The notes: generated by a model from the letters alone, not told the origin. Counted from the first letter of the stretch, positions 1 to 8,585 are shown. The stretch is DNA of 64,000 nt from Thermotalea metallivorans (GCF_001562415.1 NZ_LOEE01000032.1:23368-87367); one strand, 5' to 3'. Made by a program: numbers and translations.

Positions 1-3000
1 TCCCACATTGACAAGAACTTTTGCTACGGTTCCCGGAATACTGGCGCCGATTTCTTTGCTATTGGAAGGGTCTGCCAGTGTGACGGGTTTGGATTCCCGT
101 CTTACGTTGCTTGCCTTATCAAATACATTAATCTCCCGCCGGTTTCCGTTTACTTCAAATACCACCCGTCGGTAGCCGTCATGGTCAACCCTTCCGATTT
201 CCACCAGCTTCACAATTAGGACTTTTCCTTCTGCAATTTCTACCTCACAGGTTTCACCCTCATACAGGCCATGGAAGAAGACGTCACTGCCCATACGGCT
301 CAAATCCCCGTATTCATTCACATACTTCAAATATTCTTCAAACACCTTAGGATACAGGGCATAAGAAAGGACATCTTTTTGGGTCGGATGCATATGAAAT
401 TTTTTCTTCAAATAGATTTCAATCTTTTCAAAGTCTTCCGGCTCCAACAATTCACCGGGTCTGCAGGTAATCGGTTTTTCCCCTTTTAAGACCACCTTCT
501 GCAGCTCCTCCGGGAATCCTCCCATGGGTTGCCCCATCAATCCTTTAAAATAATCTACTACAGAATCGGGAAATGCCATGTCCTTTGCTTTTTCACAGAT
601 ATTTTCCGGGGTCAGCTCATTTTGCACCATGAAGATGGCCAAATCTCCCACTACCTTGGATGTGGGCGTTACTTTTACGATATCCCCCAGCATCTCATTG
701 GCCTTCTTATACATTTCCTTTACTTCATTGAATCGATGGCCTAAACCAAAGCTTTCCACTTGAGGCTTGAGATTGGAATATTGACCTCCCGGAATTTCAT
801 ACTTATAAATTTCTGTGGTTCCGGACTTTAATCCCGATTCAAATTGCTCATAAACAGGTCGTACGGCAGCCCAATAATCTGAAAGTTTTTGTACATCATC
901 CAGATCAATCCCCGTATCCCTTTCTGTGTTTTCCAAGGCTGCAACCACAGAGTTGAGGGCGGGCTGGCTAGTCAGGCCCGACAGGCTGTTGATAGCCGTA
1001 TCCACGATATCCACGCCGGCCTCGGCTGCCATAAGAATCGTTGCAACACCGTTTCCGCTGGTGTCATGGGTATGCAGATGAATGGGTATGGATATTTCCT
1101 CTTTTAAGGCCTTCATCAGCTTAGCTGCCGCATAGGGCTTCAATAAACTGGACATATCCTTGATTCCCAAAATATGGGCACCCATGTTTTCAATTTCTTT
1201 CGCCATCTTCACATAGTAATCCAGGGTGTACTTCTCCTTGCGACTATCCAAAATATCCCCCGTATAGCATAGACATACTTCTGCAATTTTTCCGTTCTTT
1301 AACACTTCATCCAGGGCCACTTCCATTCCCTTCAGCCAGTTCAGGGAATCAAAGATTCGGAAGACATCGATGCCGCTGGCTGCCGATTCCTGAATAAAGG
1401 ATCGGATGATATTATCGGGATAGTTTCGATACCCTACGGCATTGGAACCCCTTAGAAGCATCTGGAATAATAGATTGGGTATTTTCTTTCTCAACTCCTC
1501 CAATCGAATCCAAGGAGATTCCTTTAAAAATCTGTAAGCCACATCAAAGGTAGCCCCTCCCCACATTTCCAGAGAGAATAAATCCTTTGCCAAAATGGAA
1601 GTATCCTTGGCAATCTTGAGCATATCCCTTGTTCTCATCCTGGTAGCCATGAGGGACTGGTGAGCGTCCCGCATGGTCGTATCGGTCAGCAGCAATTTTT
1701 TCTGGCTTTTGATCCATTCCACAACCCCTTCCGGGCCCCTCTCCTCCAACAACTGCTTTGTACCCCTTAATTCTGCGGGCAGCTCTACCTTGGGAACTAC
1801 CGGCACGTCAAAATCCCGTTTGATTCCTTTTGTTTCATTGACTACCTTTTCTCCAATAAATTTGAGTACTCGCAACTCTTTGTCTGCCTTGGGCGTGATT
1901 TGGAAAAGCTCCGGATGGTCTGCCAAAAATCCCGTATCACACTGGCCTTTTAAGAAGGTTTCGTGATTCAATACATTGATTAAAAATGCTGCGTTAGTCT
2001 TGACTCCGCCTACGGTAAGCTCCTTGATGGAACGGATGGCCTTTCTGGCGGCGTCCTCAAAGGTCCTGGACCAGGAGATAGTTTTTACCAGCAGGCTGTC
2101 ATAGTAGGGACTGATGACCGCTCCCGTATACCCGTTGCCCCCATCCAACCGGATGCCAAAGCCCGATCCCGTTCTGTATACATCAATTCTCCCCGTATCC
2201 GGTGAAAACTGGTTGGAAGGATCCTCTGTGGTCACCCTGCATTGGATGGCATATCCCCTGGGCTTGATATCTTCTTGGGAATAAATCCCTATTTCCGGTG
2301 AATGCAGAGGATATCCTTCGGCAATCAGAATCTGGCTTTGGACAATATCAATGCCTGTTACCATTTCCGTTACGGTATGTTCCACCTGTATTCTGGGATT
2401 CATCTCAATAAAGTAGTGATTGCCATGCATATCTACCAAAAATTCTACAGTACCTGCACTTCTATAGTTGACTGCCCTTGCAATCTTGAGGGCATCATTG
2501 CAGATCTCCTGTCTCTTCTCTTCCGGAACAGAGAAGGCCGGCGTAAACTCTACCACTTTTTGATGTCTTCTCTGGATGGAACAGTCCCTCTCATACAGAT
2601 GGACCACATTGCCGTACCGATCTCCCAAGATCTGTACTTCGATGTGCTTTGGCTTTTCAATATATTTTTCGATGAATATATCGTCAATACCAAAGGCCTT
2701 CTTTGCCTCATTTTTTGCACTATGGAATTCTCTCGCCAGGTCTTCCTCCCTTCTGACAATGCGCATTCCTCGACCACCGCCTCCAGCAGCAGCCTTCAAC
2801 ATCATAGGATATCCCCATTGTCTGGCAAAGGCAATGGCTTCCTCTTCAGAAAGTACGGCTTTGTCAACACCGGGAATAATCGGGACCCCGCATTCCTTAG
2901 CCACAATCTTGGAATTAATCTTATCGCCTACCTTTTCCATCATGGTATAGTGAGGTCCGATAAATACAATTCCCGATTCCTCACACTTTCTTGCAAATTC

Positions 3001-3291
3001 AGGATTTTCTGACAAAAATCCATAACCGGGATGGATAGCGTCTACCCCTTTTTTTAAAGCCAGATTGATGATTTCATCAATACTCAAATATGCTTCAATA
3101 GGCCCTTTATTTTTTCCTATAAGATAAGACTCGTCGGCCTTGGTTCTGAACAAAGCACACTGGTCTTCCTTGGAATAAATGGCCACGGTTCTGATTCCAA
3201 GCTCATGGCAGGCCCGAAAAATCCGGATGGCAATCTCTCCACGGTTTGCCACCAACACTCTTTTAAATTTCATTGGCATTGGTCGTTGCAT
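1..3291 (-). CDS. pycA: pyruvate carboxylase, 3' end cut by window edge
   Basis: Biotin-dependent carboxylation of pyruvate to oxaloacetate in the cytoplasm (anaplerosis). The translation opens with a biotin-carboxylase domain (FKRVLVANRGEIAIRI, then the glycine-rich ATP loop KAAAGGGGRGM and the EMNPRIQVEHTVTE motif). The carboxyltransferase domain follows (LLTDTTMRDAHQSLMATRMR), then the start of the biotinyl domain (GASIPGTVAKVLVNVG). About 1097 residues are visible of a usual ~1145, so the biotinylated lysine lies just outside the window. The ATG at 3291 is preceded by GGGGAGAGTAGG; in-frame ATGs at 3279 and 3273 lack a ribosome site. The family assignment is firm. Confidence 0.97.
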   Translation of the reverse strand, partial: MQRPMPMKFKRVLVANRGEIAIRIFRACHELGIRTVAIYSKEDQCALFRTKADESYLIGKNKGPIEAYLSIDEIINLALKKGVDAIHPGYGFLSENPEFARKCEESGIVFIGPHYTMMEKVGDKINSKIVAKECGVPIIPGVDKAVLSEEEAIAFARQWGYPMMLKAAAGGGGRGMRIVRREEDLAREFHSAKNEAKKAFGIDDIFIEKYIEKPKHIEVQILGDRYGNVVHLYERDCSIQRRHQKVVEFTPAFSVPEEKRQEICNDALKIARAVNYRSAGTVEFLVDMHGNHYFIEMNPRIQVEHTVTEMVTGIDIVQSQILIAEGYPLHSPEIGIYSQEDIKPRGYAIQCRVTTEDPSNQFSPDTGRIDVYRTGSGFGIRLDGGNGYTGAVISPYYDSLLVKTISWSRTFEDAARKAIRSIKELTVGGVKTNAAFLINVLNHETFLKGQCDTGFLADHPELFQITPKADKELRVLKFIGEKVVNETKGIKRDFDVPVVPKVELPAELRGTKQLLEERGPEGVVEWIKSQKKLLLTDTTMRDAHQSLMATRMRTRDMLKIAKDTSILAKDLFSLEMWGGATFDVAYRFLKESPWIRLEELRKKIPNLLFQMLLRGSNAVGYRNYPDNIIRSFIQESAASGIDVFRIFDSLNWLKGMEVALDEVLKNGKIAEVCLCYTGDILDSRKEKYTLDYYVKMAKEIENMGAHILGIKDMSSLLKPYAAAKLMKALKEEISIPIHLHTHDTSGNGVATILMAAEAGVDIVDTAINSLSGLTSQPALNSVVAALENTERDTGIDLDDVQKLSDYWAAVRPVYEQFESGLKSGTTEIYKYEIPGGQYSNLKPQVESFGLGHRFNEVKEMYKKANEMLGDIVKVTPTSKVVGDLAIFMVQNELTPENICEKAKDMAFPDSVVDYFKGLMGQPMGGFPEELQKVVLKGEKPITCRPGELLEPEDFEKIEIYLKKKFHMHPTQKDVLSYALYPKVFEEYLKYVNEYGDLSRMGSDVFFHGLYEGETCEVEIAEGKVLIVKLVEIGRVDHDGYRRVVFEVNGNRREINVFDKASNVRRESKPVTLADPSNSKEIGASIPGTVAKVLVNVG

Positions 3292-3474
3292 CCTACTCTC
3301 CCCTATTCTTTGTGATATCAGTAAACATTTCCTTTTAAAATTTAAATGTATATTTGTATATTTGCATGCTGTATGTGTATATTTATTAAATTATAACTTA
3401 TCTTTTTACGGTTTTCAATATTTTAAATTTATGTAACAATTTTTTCGAATTATTTCTGCTTATTCAAAGAGAAA

Positions 3475-3499
3475 ATCCGGCCTTTGGAAAAGACCGGAT
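3475..3499 (-). terminator. hairpin terminator after ytvI
   Basis: ATCCGG...CCGGAT stem with one C-A mismatch, followed on the minus strand by TTTTCTCTTT. It lies 40 bp past the ytvI stop. Confidence 0.6.
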
Positions 3500-3540
3500 C
3501 ACAACTTACCAAAATTATCCAATGTTTTGGGATATTTTCA

Positions 3541-4584
3541 TTACAAAATACGTACTTTGACCAGTATCTTATAAGCTACCATTAGGGCGATGAGAAAGAT
3601 CATTCCAAGGAAGCCATAGGCTTTCAAACCGATAAAAATCGCAGCCAATATCATGACAGGGTGAATGTCTAAAGTGGTAGATACCAGCTTTGGTTCAATA
3701 ATTTGTCTGGACACCGTAACAATTACATAAAGGATCAATAATCCAACACCCATCAAGGTATTCCCTAAGTAAAAATTATAAATCGCAAGGGGTATATACA
3801 CAGCACTGATGCCCAAAATAGGAAGTATATCCATAAAGGCCGATAAGGCACTGAGAATCAAAGCATAATTTATCCCTAAGATTAAAAATCCAATGAAGGT
3901 TTCAAGAAATGTTAAAAATATGACGGTTGCATAGGCTTTAAAATAGCCTGCAATCATACTGCTGCCTTCTTTCAGAATACTATGCATTTGATCCTTGCCT
4001 TCAAGGGAAAAAATAGAATAAAATTTTTCAATGATGTCAGGCATATCCTTTGAAAAGAAATAAGTAGCCAAAAATGTAATAAAGGCAATCATAAGTGCCA
4101 CAGGAAGCCGAATGACAAAAGAAATAATCGCATTTAAACTGCGGACGGTGATATTCAAGATCCCCGATAGCATGGCCGTAAGCTGAGGATAGGCTTTTTC
4201 TGCCAGCACAGGATCCAACTGGCCAAAAAACTTGCTCACCTCATTTAGATATAGTTCCACATAACTCCTGATCGTTTCAAGATTTGGAACCTTCGTAAGC
4301 AATAGTCTTGCTTCATTGGTGACTTTATATAATACTGCAGATACTAAAATTCCAAGCACCAAGAACACAAGGGCGGTCGATAGGATGGAAGAGATGGCAT
4401 TGGATATTTTTAATTTTTTCTGCAGATATAGATTGAATGGCTTGATCCATAAGGCAATGACGAATGCCAGCACAAAGGGTAGTGTATATGGAAGTGTTGA
4501 GAAAAATAGCAGGAATAGCAAAGTAAAGGCAACGATAAAGATCGCCGTCCTCTTCAACTTATTGAGAAAAAATGGATTTAGCAT
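3541..4584 (-). CDS. ytvI: sporulation integral membrane protein YtvI (AI-2E transporter family)
   Basis: A 347-aa polytopic membrane protein with about seven hydrophobic segments: two near the N-terminus, a soluble loop at roughly residues 85-135, and a C-terminal block containing ILGISAVYIPLAIYNF and QIIEPKLVSTTLDIHP, which is characteristic of the AI-2E/PerM family. Length and the C-terminal motif fit the YtvI subgroup found in spore formers. The family is broadly linked to export or antiport, and the role of YtvI in sporulation is poorly defined. The start at 4584 has AAGGAG six bases upstream. It is probably monocistronic, with a terminator after it and another upstream at 4690-4722. Confidence 0.85.
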   Translation of the reverse strand: MLNPFFLNKLKRTAIFIVAFTLLFLLFFSTLPYTLPFVLAFVIALWIKPFNLYLQKKLKISNAISSILSTALVFLVLGILVSAVLYKVTNEARLLLTKVPNLETIRSYVELYLNEVSKFFGQLDPVLAEKAYPQLTAMLSGILNITVRSLNAIISFVIRLPVALMIAFITFLATYFFSKDMPDIIEKFYSIFSLEGKDQMHSILKEGSSMIAGYFKAYATVIFLTFLETFIGFLILGINYALILSALSAFMDILPILGISAVYIPLAIYNFYLGNTLMGVGLLILYVIVTVSRQIIEPKLVSTTLDIHPVMILAAIFIGLKAYGFLGMIFLIALMVAYKILVKVRIL

Positions 4585-4689
4585 AGGAGACTCCTTTCCG
4601 CAGAAACCGCTAATATGATATCCAAAAATAATTATACTCTTCCCTAGGGTGAATGGCTATAAATCTTGGATCTGCATCCCTTTGAAAAA

Positions 4690-4722
4690 AAAACCGATCT
4701 CTTTGAAAAGATCGGGTTTTTT
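4690..4722 (-). terminator. rho-independent terminator after the propeptide gene
   Basis: CCGATCT...AGATCGG stem flanked by A and T runs on both sides, so it can act in either direction. It ends the regulator-propeptide unit about 70 bp after the propeptide stop. Confidence 0.8.
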
Positions 4723-4793
4723 CTGAAAAACACCTATGGCATCATAATGCTTTCATAAGAATCTCTAAAACATTTTTTCATGAAAACCTGTTT

Positions 4794-4937
4794 TTAATCC
4801 CATGCTGGCGCATCATTCGGAGTGACAGGCGGTGTTGATTTCAAAGGTGCTTGATCGGCATAGATCATGGCTGTACCGACAGCCAGATTCAACAGCATGG
4901 CAACCGCCGTCAATAAAACTATTTTTTTTATTTTCAT
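4794..4937 (-). CDS. 47-aa secreted-type propeptide next to an HTH-TPR regulator
   Basis: A 47-aa reading frame. The N-terminus is basic (MKIKK) and followed by a hydrophobic run (IVLLTAVAMLLNLAVGTAM) ending in IYADQ, a typical export signal. The C-terminal ~20 residues are polar and proline-rich and end in PNDAPAWD. The ATG at 4937 has AAGGGGG seven bases upstream. It begins 25 bp after the stop of an HTH-TPR regulator on the same strand and is closed by a terminator. RRNPP quorum-sensing systems (Rap-Phr, PlcR-PapR, NprR-NprX) share this arrangement: receptor gene, then a tiny exported precursor whose C-terminal part returns as the signal. The role is inferred from architecture; which residues form the mature peptide is unknown. 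Confidence 0.7.
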   Translation of the reverse strand: MKIKKIVLLTAVAMLLNLAVGTAMIYADQAPLKSTPPVTPNDAPAWD

Positions 4938-4962
4938 GATAATCCCCCTTTGGATTTTTATT

Positions 4963-6267
4963 TTATTGGGAATCTTCCAATCCCAACTTCAACAACTCTT
5001 TGCTCCTATCCATGTCCTTATGGGCATAGTAATAGGCTGCCTCGAAAAGTACATCTCTAAACTCTCTCTTATTTCCAATAACCTCTTTTACCAAAGCATC
5101 CAGTTCCCTATCTTTCCCAGCTCCCCCATAGGTCTTGGCAAGATAGCGGTAGGCTTCTGCCTGCAGGGACAGATCTCTTTCTCCCTTGACTTCTTCTAAA
5201 GCCCTCAACAGTATTTTTTCAGCTTCCTCATAGTTTCCTATGCCATAATATCTCTTCCCCAGATCCAACAAAGTGGTCTTCAAGAATCTGCTTCCATGGA
5301 CTTCACGGATGTCCAAGCTCTTGCGGTTGTATTCCACGGCCTTCTCCAAGTCGCCCTTCTTTTCATATACATCACTCAGATTTTTATAGGCCATGGCCTC
5401 CCTTTCCAGGTTCTTGCTCCTTTGGGCCATTTCTACAACCTGCTCTAACAATTTTCTAGCCGTATGAAGCTCTCCCTTGCCCAAATAACAGTTGCCCTTC
5501 TGAATCATGATATCCATTTGCTGCTCGTCCGTAAAATCATTGTATTTTGCCGTCAGCCTATTTAAAAACTCAAAGGCCTCATCATACCTGCCCATCTCTA
5601 CATACGCTGTAGAATTATTAAATAAAAGTCTTTTCATAATGGCAGGTTCTTCTATATGGTGACTTTCCAAAACTAGTATACCGTGGTTATGCAAATTGAT
5701 AGTATCCCTATAATTTTTAAGGTCAAGGCATGCTCGTCCTAATTTGGAATAACTCCATGCCATTTTTACATGATGATTGATCCGGATATAGTTTTCCAAA
5801 GACTTGATGTGATAAATATAGCTGTCATGGAACTGAGCTTTATTATAATAAAAATCGCCCATCAATTCATAGATCATGGCCTTTTTGTCGTAAATATCCC
5901 AGTCGGCCAAAATCTCCTCTGCCCGACGAAAACTTTCCATAAACAGCCTTTCGTTGGACTGCAGGTACTCTTTCATCTGGTGAAACAGCTTTTCCAAAAT
6001 CCGATTGGCCTGCTGCAGCTCATTCTCCATCAGGTAGTCTGCCGTAATATAAATAGGATTCTTTTGCTCTTCCGCGATCCGCATCAAGTTTTCTGCAATA
6101 ATTTCAGCCGTATCGCGAACCAGTCTCGTTTTTCCGTTTTCTACGTAGCTGATTAAATTCCTTGTGATTTTATTACCGGTGATGTCTTCCTGCTTTGCTC
6201 CTAAAAAAGCCCGTATTCTTCTAATTTTTTCCCCCGGGGGCAGGATAATGTCTTCCATAAAATACAT
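4963..6267 (-). CDS. HTH-TPR transcriptional regulator, RRNPP-like peptide receptor
   Basis: A 434-aa cytoplasmic protein. Residues ~10-66 form an XRE-type helix-turn-helix (KIRRIRAFLGAKQEDITG...NLISYVENGK). The remainder, from about 85, is made of tetratricopeptide repeats, clearest around residues 290-380 (AMAYKNLSDVYEKKGDLEKA, then LGKRYYGIGNYEEAEKILL). This HTH-plus-TPR plan and size match RRNPP receptors, which bind re-imported peptides in the TPR groove. The start at 6267 has AGGTGAG about nine bases upstream. The 47-aa propeptide gene follows 25 bp downstream and is presumably co-transcribed. The regulated genes are not evident; ytvI beyond the terminator is the nearest downstream neighbour. 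Confidence 0.8.
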   Translation of the reverse strand: MYFMEDIILPPGEKIRRIRAFLGAKQEDITGNKITRNLISYVENGKTRLVRDTAEIIAENLMRIAEEQKNPIYITADYLMENELQQANRILEKLFHQMKEYLQSNERLFMESFRRAEEILADWDIYDKKAMIYELMGDFYYNKAQFHDSYIYHIKSLENYIRINHHVKMAWSYSKLGRACLDLKNYRDTINLHNHGILVLESHHIEEPAIMKRLLFNNSTAYVEMGRYDEAFEFLNRLTAKYNDFTDEQQMDIMIQKGNCYLGKGELHTARKLLEQVVEMAQRSKNLEREAMAYKNLSDVYEKKGDLEKAVEYNRKSLDIREVHGSRFLKTTLLDLGKRYYGIGNYEEAEKILLRALEEVKGERDLSLQAEAYRYLAKTYGGAGKDRELDALVKEVIGNKREFRDVLFEAAYYYAHKDMDRSKELLKLGLEDSQ

Positions 6268-6442
6268 CGTGTCTTCTCACCTTTTCTTTCAATTGTTTTT
6301 ATATTTTTTATTTTTAAAAAAAGTATATCATATTTTTCTAAAACAATAAAGATTTTTTTAAAAAAAAATTTACTTATATTTGCTCATCTTTTTTGCCCCA
6401 ATTACATTTTTTTATTGTTTTTTATCTTTTTTATTACATTCC

Positions 6443-6476
6443 ATAGGGGAGTACCTAAAGCAGAATACTCCCCTAT
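6443..6476 (-). terminator. strong hairpin downstream of the 6.5-6.8 kb small genes
   Basis: An 11-bp perfect stem (ATAGGGGAGTA / TACTCCCCTAT). The T-rich side lies on the + strand, so termination of minus-strand transcripts is not certain. The stop codon of the orphan frame at 6473-6475 lies inside the stem. Confidence 0.5.
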
Positions 6477-6597
6477 TTTATTTTGTCTTCCAATTGATTG
6501 ATAAATTCATGGGAAAGAATGTCGCCCGCATCTTCTCCATATAGTACGTTTTCAGGCATATTGTGCAAAACTGCGGAATAGGCTGTTTTAATGTTTT
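6473..6597 (-). pseudogene. orphan C-terminal reading frame, possible remnant
   Basis: Downstream of the 58-aa gene and in another frame, an open stretch ends in NMPENVLYGEDAGDILSHEF and then INQLEDKIK before a TAG that overlaps a strong hairpin. Only a late internal ATG is present, with no ribosome site. It may be the displaced tail of the 58-aa gene after changes in the octamer repeat that separates them, but restoring the frame by repeat number alone still leaves a TAA. It may equally be chance. Confidence 0.25.
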
Positions 6598-6608
6598 AAT
6601 GTTTTAAT
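6585..6608. repeat. three tandem copies of GTTTTAAT
   Basis: Perfect 8-bp unit three times in a row at the 3' end of the 58-aa gene. A unit length not divisible by three means a copy-number change would shift any frame running through it. Confidence 0.9.
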
Positions 6609-6780
6609 GAATACTTTCTCTTGCCTGATGGATCTGTTTTGCCATCAACCATCCGAAGCGGACATGATCTTTTACATCTTCCCAGTTTTTTGCCAAACTC
6701 TGATTTTGCTTCAACCAACACATCTTCATCGTATCTTCTACTTCCTTCCAGTCATCTTCTTGCAACGGCCCATGAAACAT
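6604..6780 (-). CDS. 58-aa hypothetical protein
   Basis: A reading frame of 58 residues beginning MFHGPLQEDDWKEVEDTMKM and ending ARESIH. It is rich in tryptophan, charged residues and likely helices, with no signal or membrane segment. A consensus ATAAGGAGG ribosome site lies six bases before the ATG at 6780, which is the main evidence that it is expressed. I do not recognise the family. Its stop lies in a run of three 8-bp repeats, and a second frame continues beyond, so it may be a truncated form of a longer protein. It is divergent from the spore-coat genes that start at 7030. Confidence 0.5.
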   Translation of the reverse strand: MFHGPLQEDDWKEVEDTMKMCWLKQNQSLAKNWEDVKDHVRFGWLMAKQIHQARESIH

Positions 6781-7029
6781 ACGATTCCTCCTTATATTTC
6801 GTTTTACTGCCCCCTTTATGCTTATGAATTGAGAGAAATGCTATTTTTGTGCAGTTATCATCAAACAGCAATATTTCCTAAATTTAAGAATTTTATCTTC
6901 TCCAGCTATTTTGCAGTATAGGATTCATTTTTTTCAAGCTATAACTCTTGCAAATCTCCGTATAATAATATTGTGTGAAGACGATTCCCAAAATATTTAT
7001 TTCTTCGCCAAAAGAGGAGGTATACTCAT

Positions 7030-7251
7030 ATGCAGATGAACAATCAAACAGGCGGAAAGCCTCAATTGGATGCCCCAAATCTAAAGGTTTTAGAAGATCA
7101 GCTCAACTATGAATCCATGATGAATAAAAAGATGAGTCAATATGCCGAGTATTGTACAGATCCTCAATTAAAAAACATGTGCCGGCAAGGTGCACAACGG
7201 CATAAGCAAAACTTTGATGATCTGTTGAATTATTTAAACTCCCATCAATAG
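7030..7251 (+). CDS. small spore-coat-associated protein
   Basis: A 73-aa soluble protein beginning MQMNNQTGGKPQLDAPNLKV, with a helical core (LEDQLNYESMMNKKMSQYAE) and a Cys pair (YCTDPQLKNMC). It ends in DDLLNYLNSHQ. An AGAGGAGG ribosome site lies about nine bases upstream. It lies 62 bp ahead of a CotF-family coat gene and the helical pattern resembles the small partner proteins often found beside CotF genes in clostridia, so a role in the spore coat is inferred from context and similarity of style rather than from a firm domain hit. Confidence 0.65.
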   Translation: MQMNNQTGGKPQLDAPNLKVLEDQLNYESMMNKKMSQYAEYCTDPQLKNMCRQGAQRHKQNFDDLLNYLNSHQ

Positions 7252-7313
7252 GAATTTCATCGTTCCTTGCGAAGCCTATCATCCGTCGGCTGAACAACAA
7301 AGGAGGTAATCAC

Positions 7314-7592
7314 ATGCAACATCAGGCAAACTTTACAGAAAAGGAACTAATGAACGACCTGTTAATGTCTGAGAAGCAGGTTTCTTCTGCATATACCGTT
7401 GGTATTACAGAATCCTCTTGCACTAATTTAAGAAATATACTCACACGATGCGAACAAAATGTATTTGCCAATCAGCAGGATATTTTCAATGCAATGCAGC
7501 AACGGGGCTGGTATACCGTTAAAAAGGCTGCTGCCCAAGATGTACAGACTGCAAAGGACAAATACAATCAAATAAAAAATGAATTGAAGTAG
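7314..7592 (+). CDS. CotF-family spore coat protein
   Basis: A 92-aa protein with the Coat F pattern: NFTEKELMNDLLMSEKQVSS, then a conserved SSCTNLRNILTRCEQN segment, then FNAMQQRGWYTVKKAAAQDV near the C-terminus. Members of this ferritin-like helical family are deposited in the spore coat. A perfect AAAGGAGG site precedes the ATG. It follows the 73-aa gene by 62 bp with a shared terminator at 7599-7632, so the two are probably one transcript expected to be active in the mother cell; no sporulation sigma promoter was identified with confidence. Confidence 0.85.
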   Translation: MQHQANFTEKELMNDLLMSEKQVSSAYTVGITESSCTNLRNILTRCEQNVFANQQDIFNAMQQRGWYTVKKAAAQDVQTAKDKYNQIKNELK

Positions 7593-7598
7593 TTTCTG

Positions 7599-7632
7599 AA
7601 AAGAGTGGACCTCTTCCACTCTTTTTATTTTT
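7599..7632 (+). terminator. terminator of the coat-protein operon
   Basis: 11-bp perfect stem AAAAGAGTGGA / TCCACTCTTTT with a T run, immediately after the CotF stop. Confidence 0.9.
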
Positions 7633-7687
7633 TTGTTTTGTTTAAAAAATTCTAAATATTTTGTGCAATTATGGGTATAACATATCT

Positions 7688-7800
7688 AAAATAATAAAGT
7701 CTTCCGTTGGAAGATTTAAAGGAAGACTTTGTTGAAACCCATGACGGAAATTATGCCTTATCCACAATTGATAAAAGTAGATAATTTCCTATGTGTTATA
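7688..7800 (+). repeat. 113-bp dispersed structured repeat, copy 1
   Basis: Nearly identical to 45854-45967: by eye, about six substitutions and one single-base indel. It contains a 10-bp inverted repeat (AAAGTCTTCC at 7696, GGAAGACTTT at 7721), a competing small hairpin CTTCC-GTT-GGAAG inside it, and a second inverted repeat (GGAAATTAT at 7746, ATAATTTCC at 7781). Differences between the copies are not codon-like, so it does not look coding. Both copies lie shortly upstream of a gene on the + strand. It may be a small mobile element or a leader RNA. Confidence 0.85.
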
Positions 7801-7859
7801 ACAAAGTTTCTGTTTGTCCTCGAACTTTATATTTTTTCTCAAGGAAAGGAGTGGGTATT

Positions 7860-8357
7860 GTGTATAATATTATTGCTACTTTTAAAAATATACCGGATTT
7901 AAATCGTTGTATAAAGACTTTAAGAGTAGACCCGAATATTCGTGGCCACATATCTGTAATCCCCAAAAATGCTTCATCCCATACGGAAAAGGAGATTTCC
8001 AGTGTTTTGATCAAGCGTTCCCGCCAAGTTGCTCCTTCCGGGCTGGAAGATATATGGGGCGGCGTATTTACCGGATTTATTATCGGTGCACTATCCGCCT
8101 TTGCAGCAGTTTATTTGAATACGAATCTTCTTCATCTTTCCACCCTTTCTTTCATCGCCGGAATTGCCTTGATCTTTTATGGCGGGGCTTCGGGAGCATT
8201 GTTAGGATTCCTTATCCACACTCTTTGGGCTAGGCGCAATTGGCTGAAAAACAAAGAAGAGGTAGTTCTTGTGCTTCACAAGTTGGATGACAGTACGAAA
8301 GAACTTGTTATCAAAAACTTAGAAAACCATCATGCCAGTAAAATCGAAATATATTAA
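7860..8357 (+). CDS. two-TM membrane protein of unknown function
   Basis: 165 residues from a GTG at 7860, which is preceded by AAGGAAAGGAG. Upstream codons to 7791 stay open but lack a ribosome site. The N-terminal ~65 residues are soluble (VYNIIATFKNIPDLNRCIKT; a ferredoxin-like fold is possible). Two glycine-rich membrane helices follow (VFTGFIIGALSAFAAVYL and LSFIAGIALIFYGGASGALL), then a charged cytoplasmic tail ending NLENHHASKIEIY. The plan resembles small stress-related membrane proteins of Firmicutes in which a soluble domain is fused to a glycine-zipper pair, but I cannot name the family. The 113-bp repeat ends 59 bp upstream. Confidence 0.7.
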   Translation: MYNIIATFKNIPDLNRCIKTLRVDPNIRGHISVIPKNASSHTEKEISSVLIKRSRQVAPSGLEDIWGGVFTGFIIGALSAFAAVYLNTNLLHLSTLSFIAGIALIFYGGASGALLGFLIHTLWARRNWLKNKEEVVLVLHKLDDSTKELVIKNLENHHASKIEIY

Positions 8358-8408
8358 TTGATGACAGAAAAAACAATTTGATATAAACTAAAAAGCCTGA
8401 ATCATCCG

Positions 8409-8447
8409 GAAAACAGGGTCATCTGGTCCTGTTTTCTTTGCTTTTTT
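8409..8447 (+). terminator. terminator after the two-TM protein
   Basis: GAAAACAGG / CCTGTTTTC stem followed by a T-rich run (TTTGCTTTTTT). Confidence 0.8.
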
Positions 8448-8585
8448 CACTTATTTTTGCTCCTTTGATGATTTGTGCTTTGTTACATATTTATTTTTGC
8501 TTCAAATCGTAGTATGATGATAAAAAAAGAGAAGTCACGATGGCTTTGCAAAGATTAAAAGATCACAAAAGAAAGGAGAATCTAC

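Noticed and set aside
2302..3012. 236-codon + strand frame inside pyruvate carboxylase
   Set aside because: Antisense shadow of a highly conserved gene; no domain and no ribosome site.
7688..7800. 113-bp repeat as a coding peptide (MTE..MPYPQ..)
   Set aside because: A short frame exists in both copies, but differences change amino acids freely and the copies end differently, so coding is not supported.
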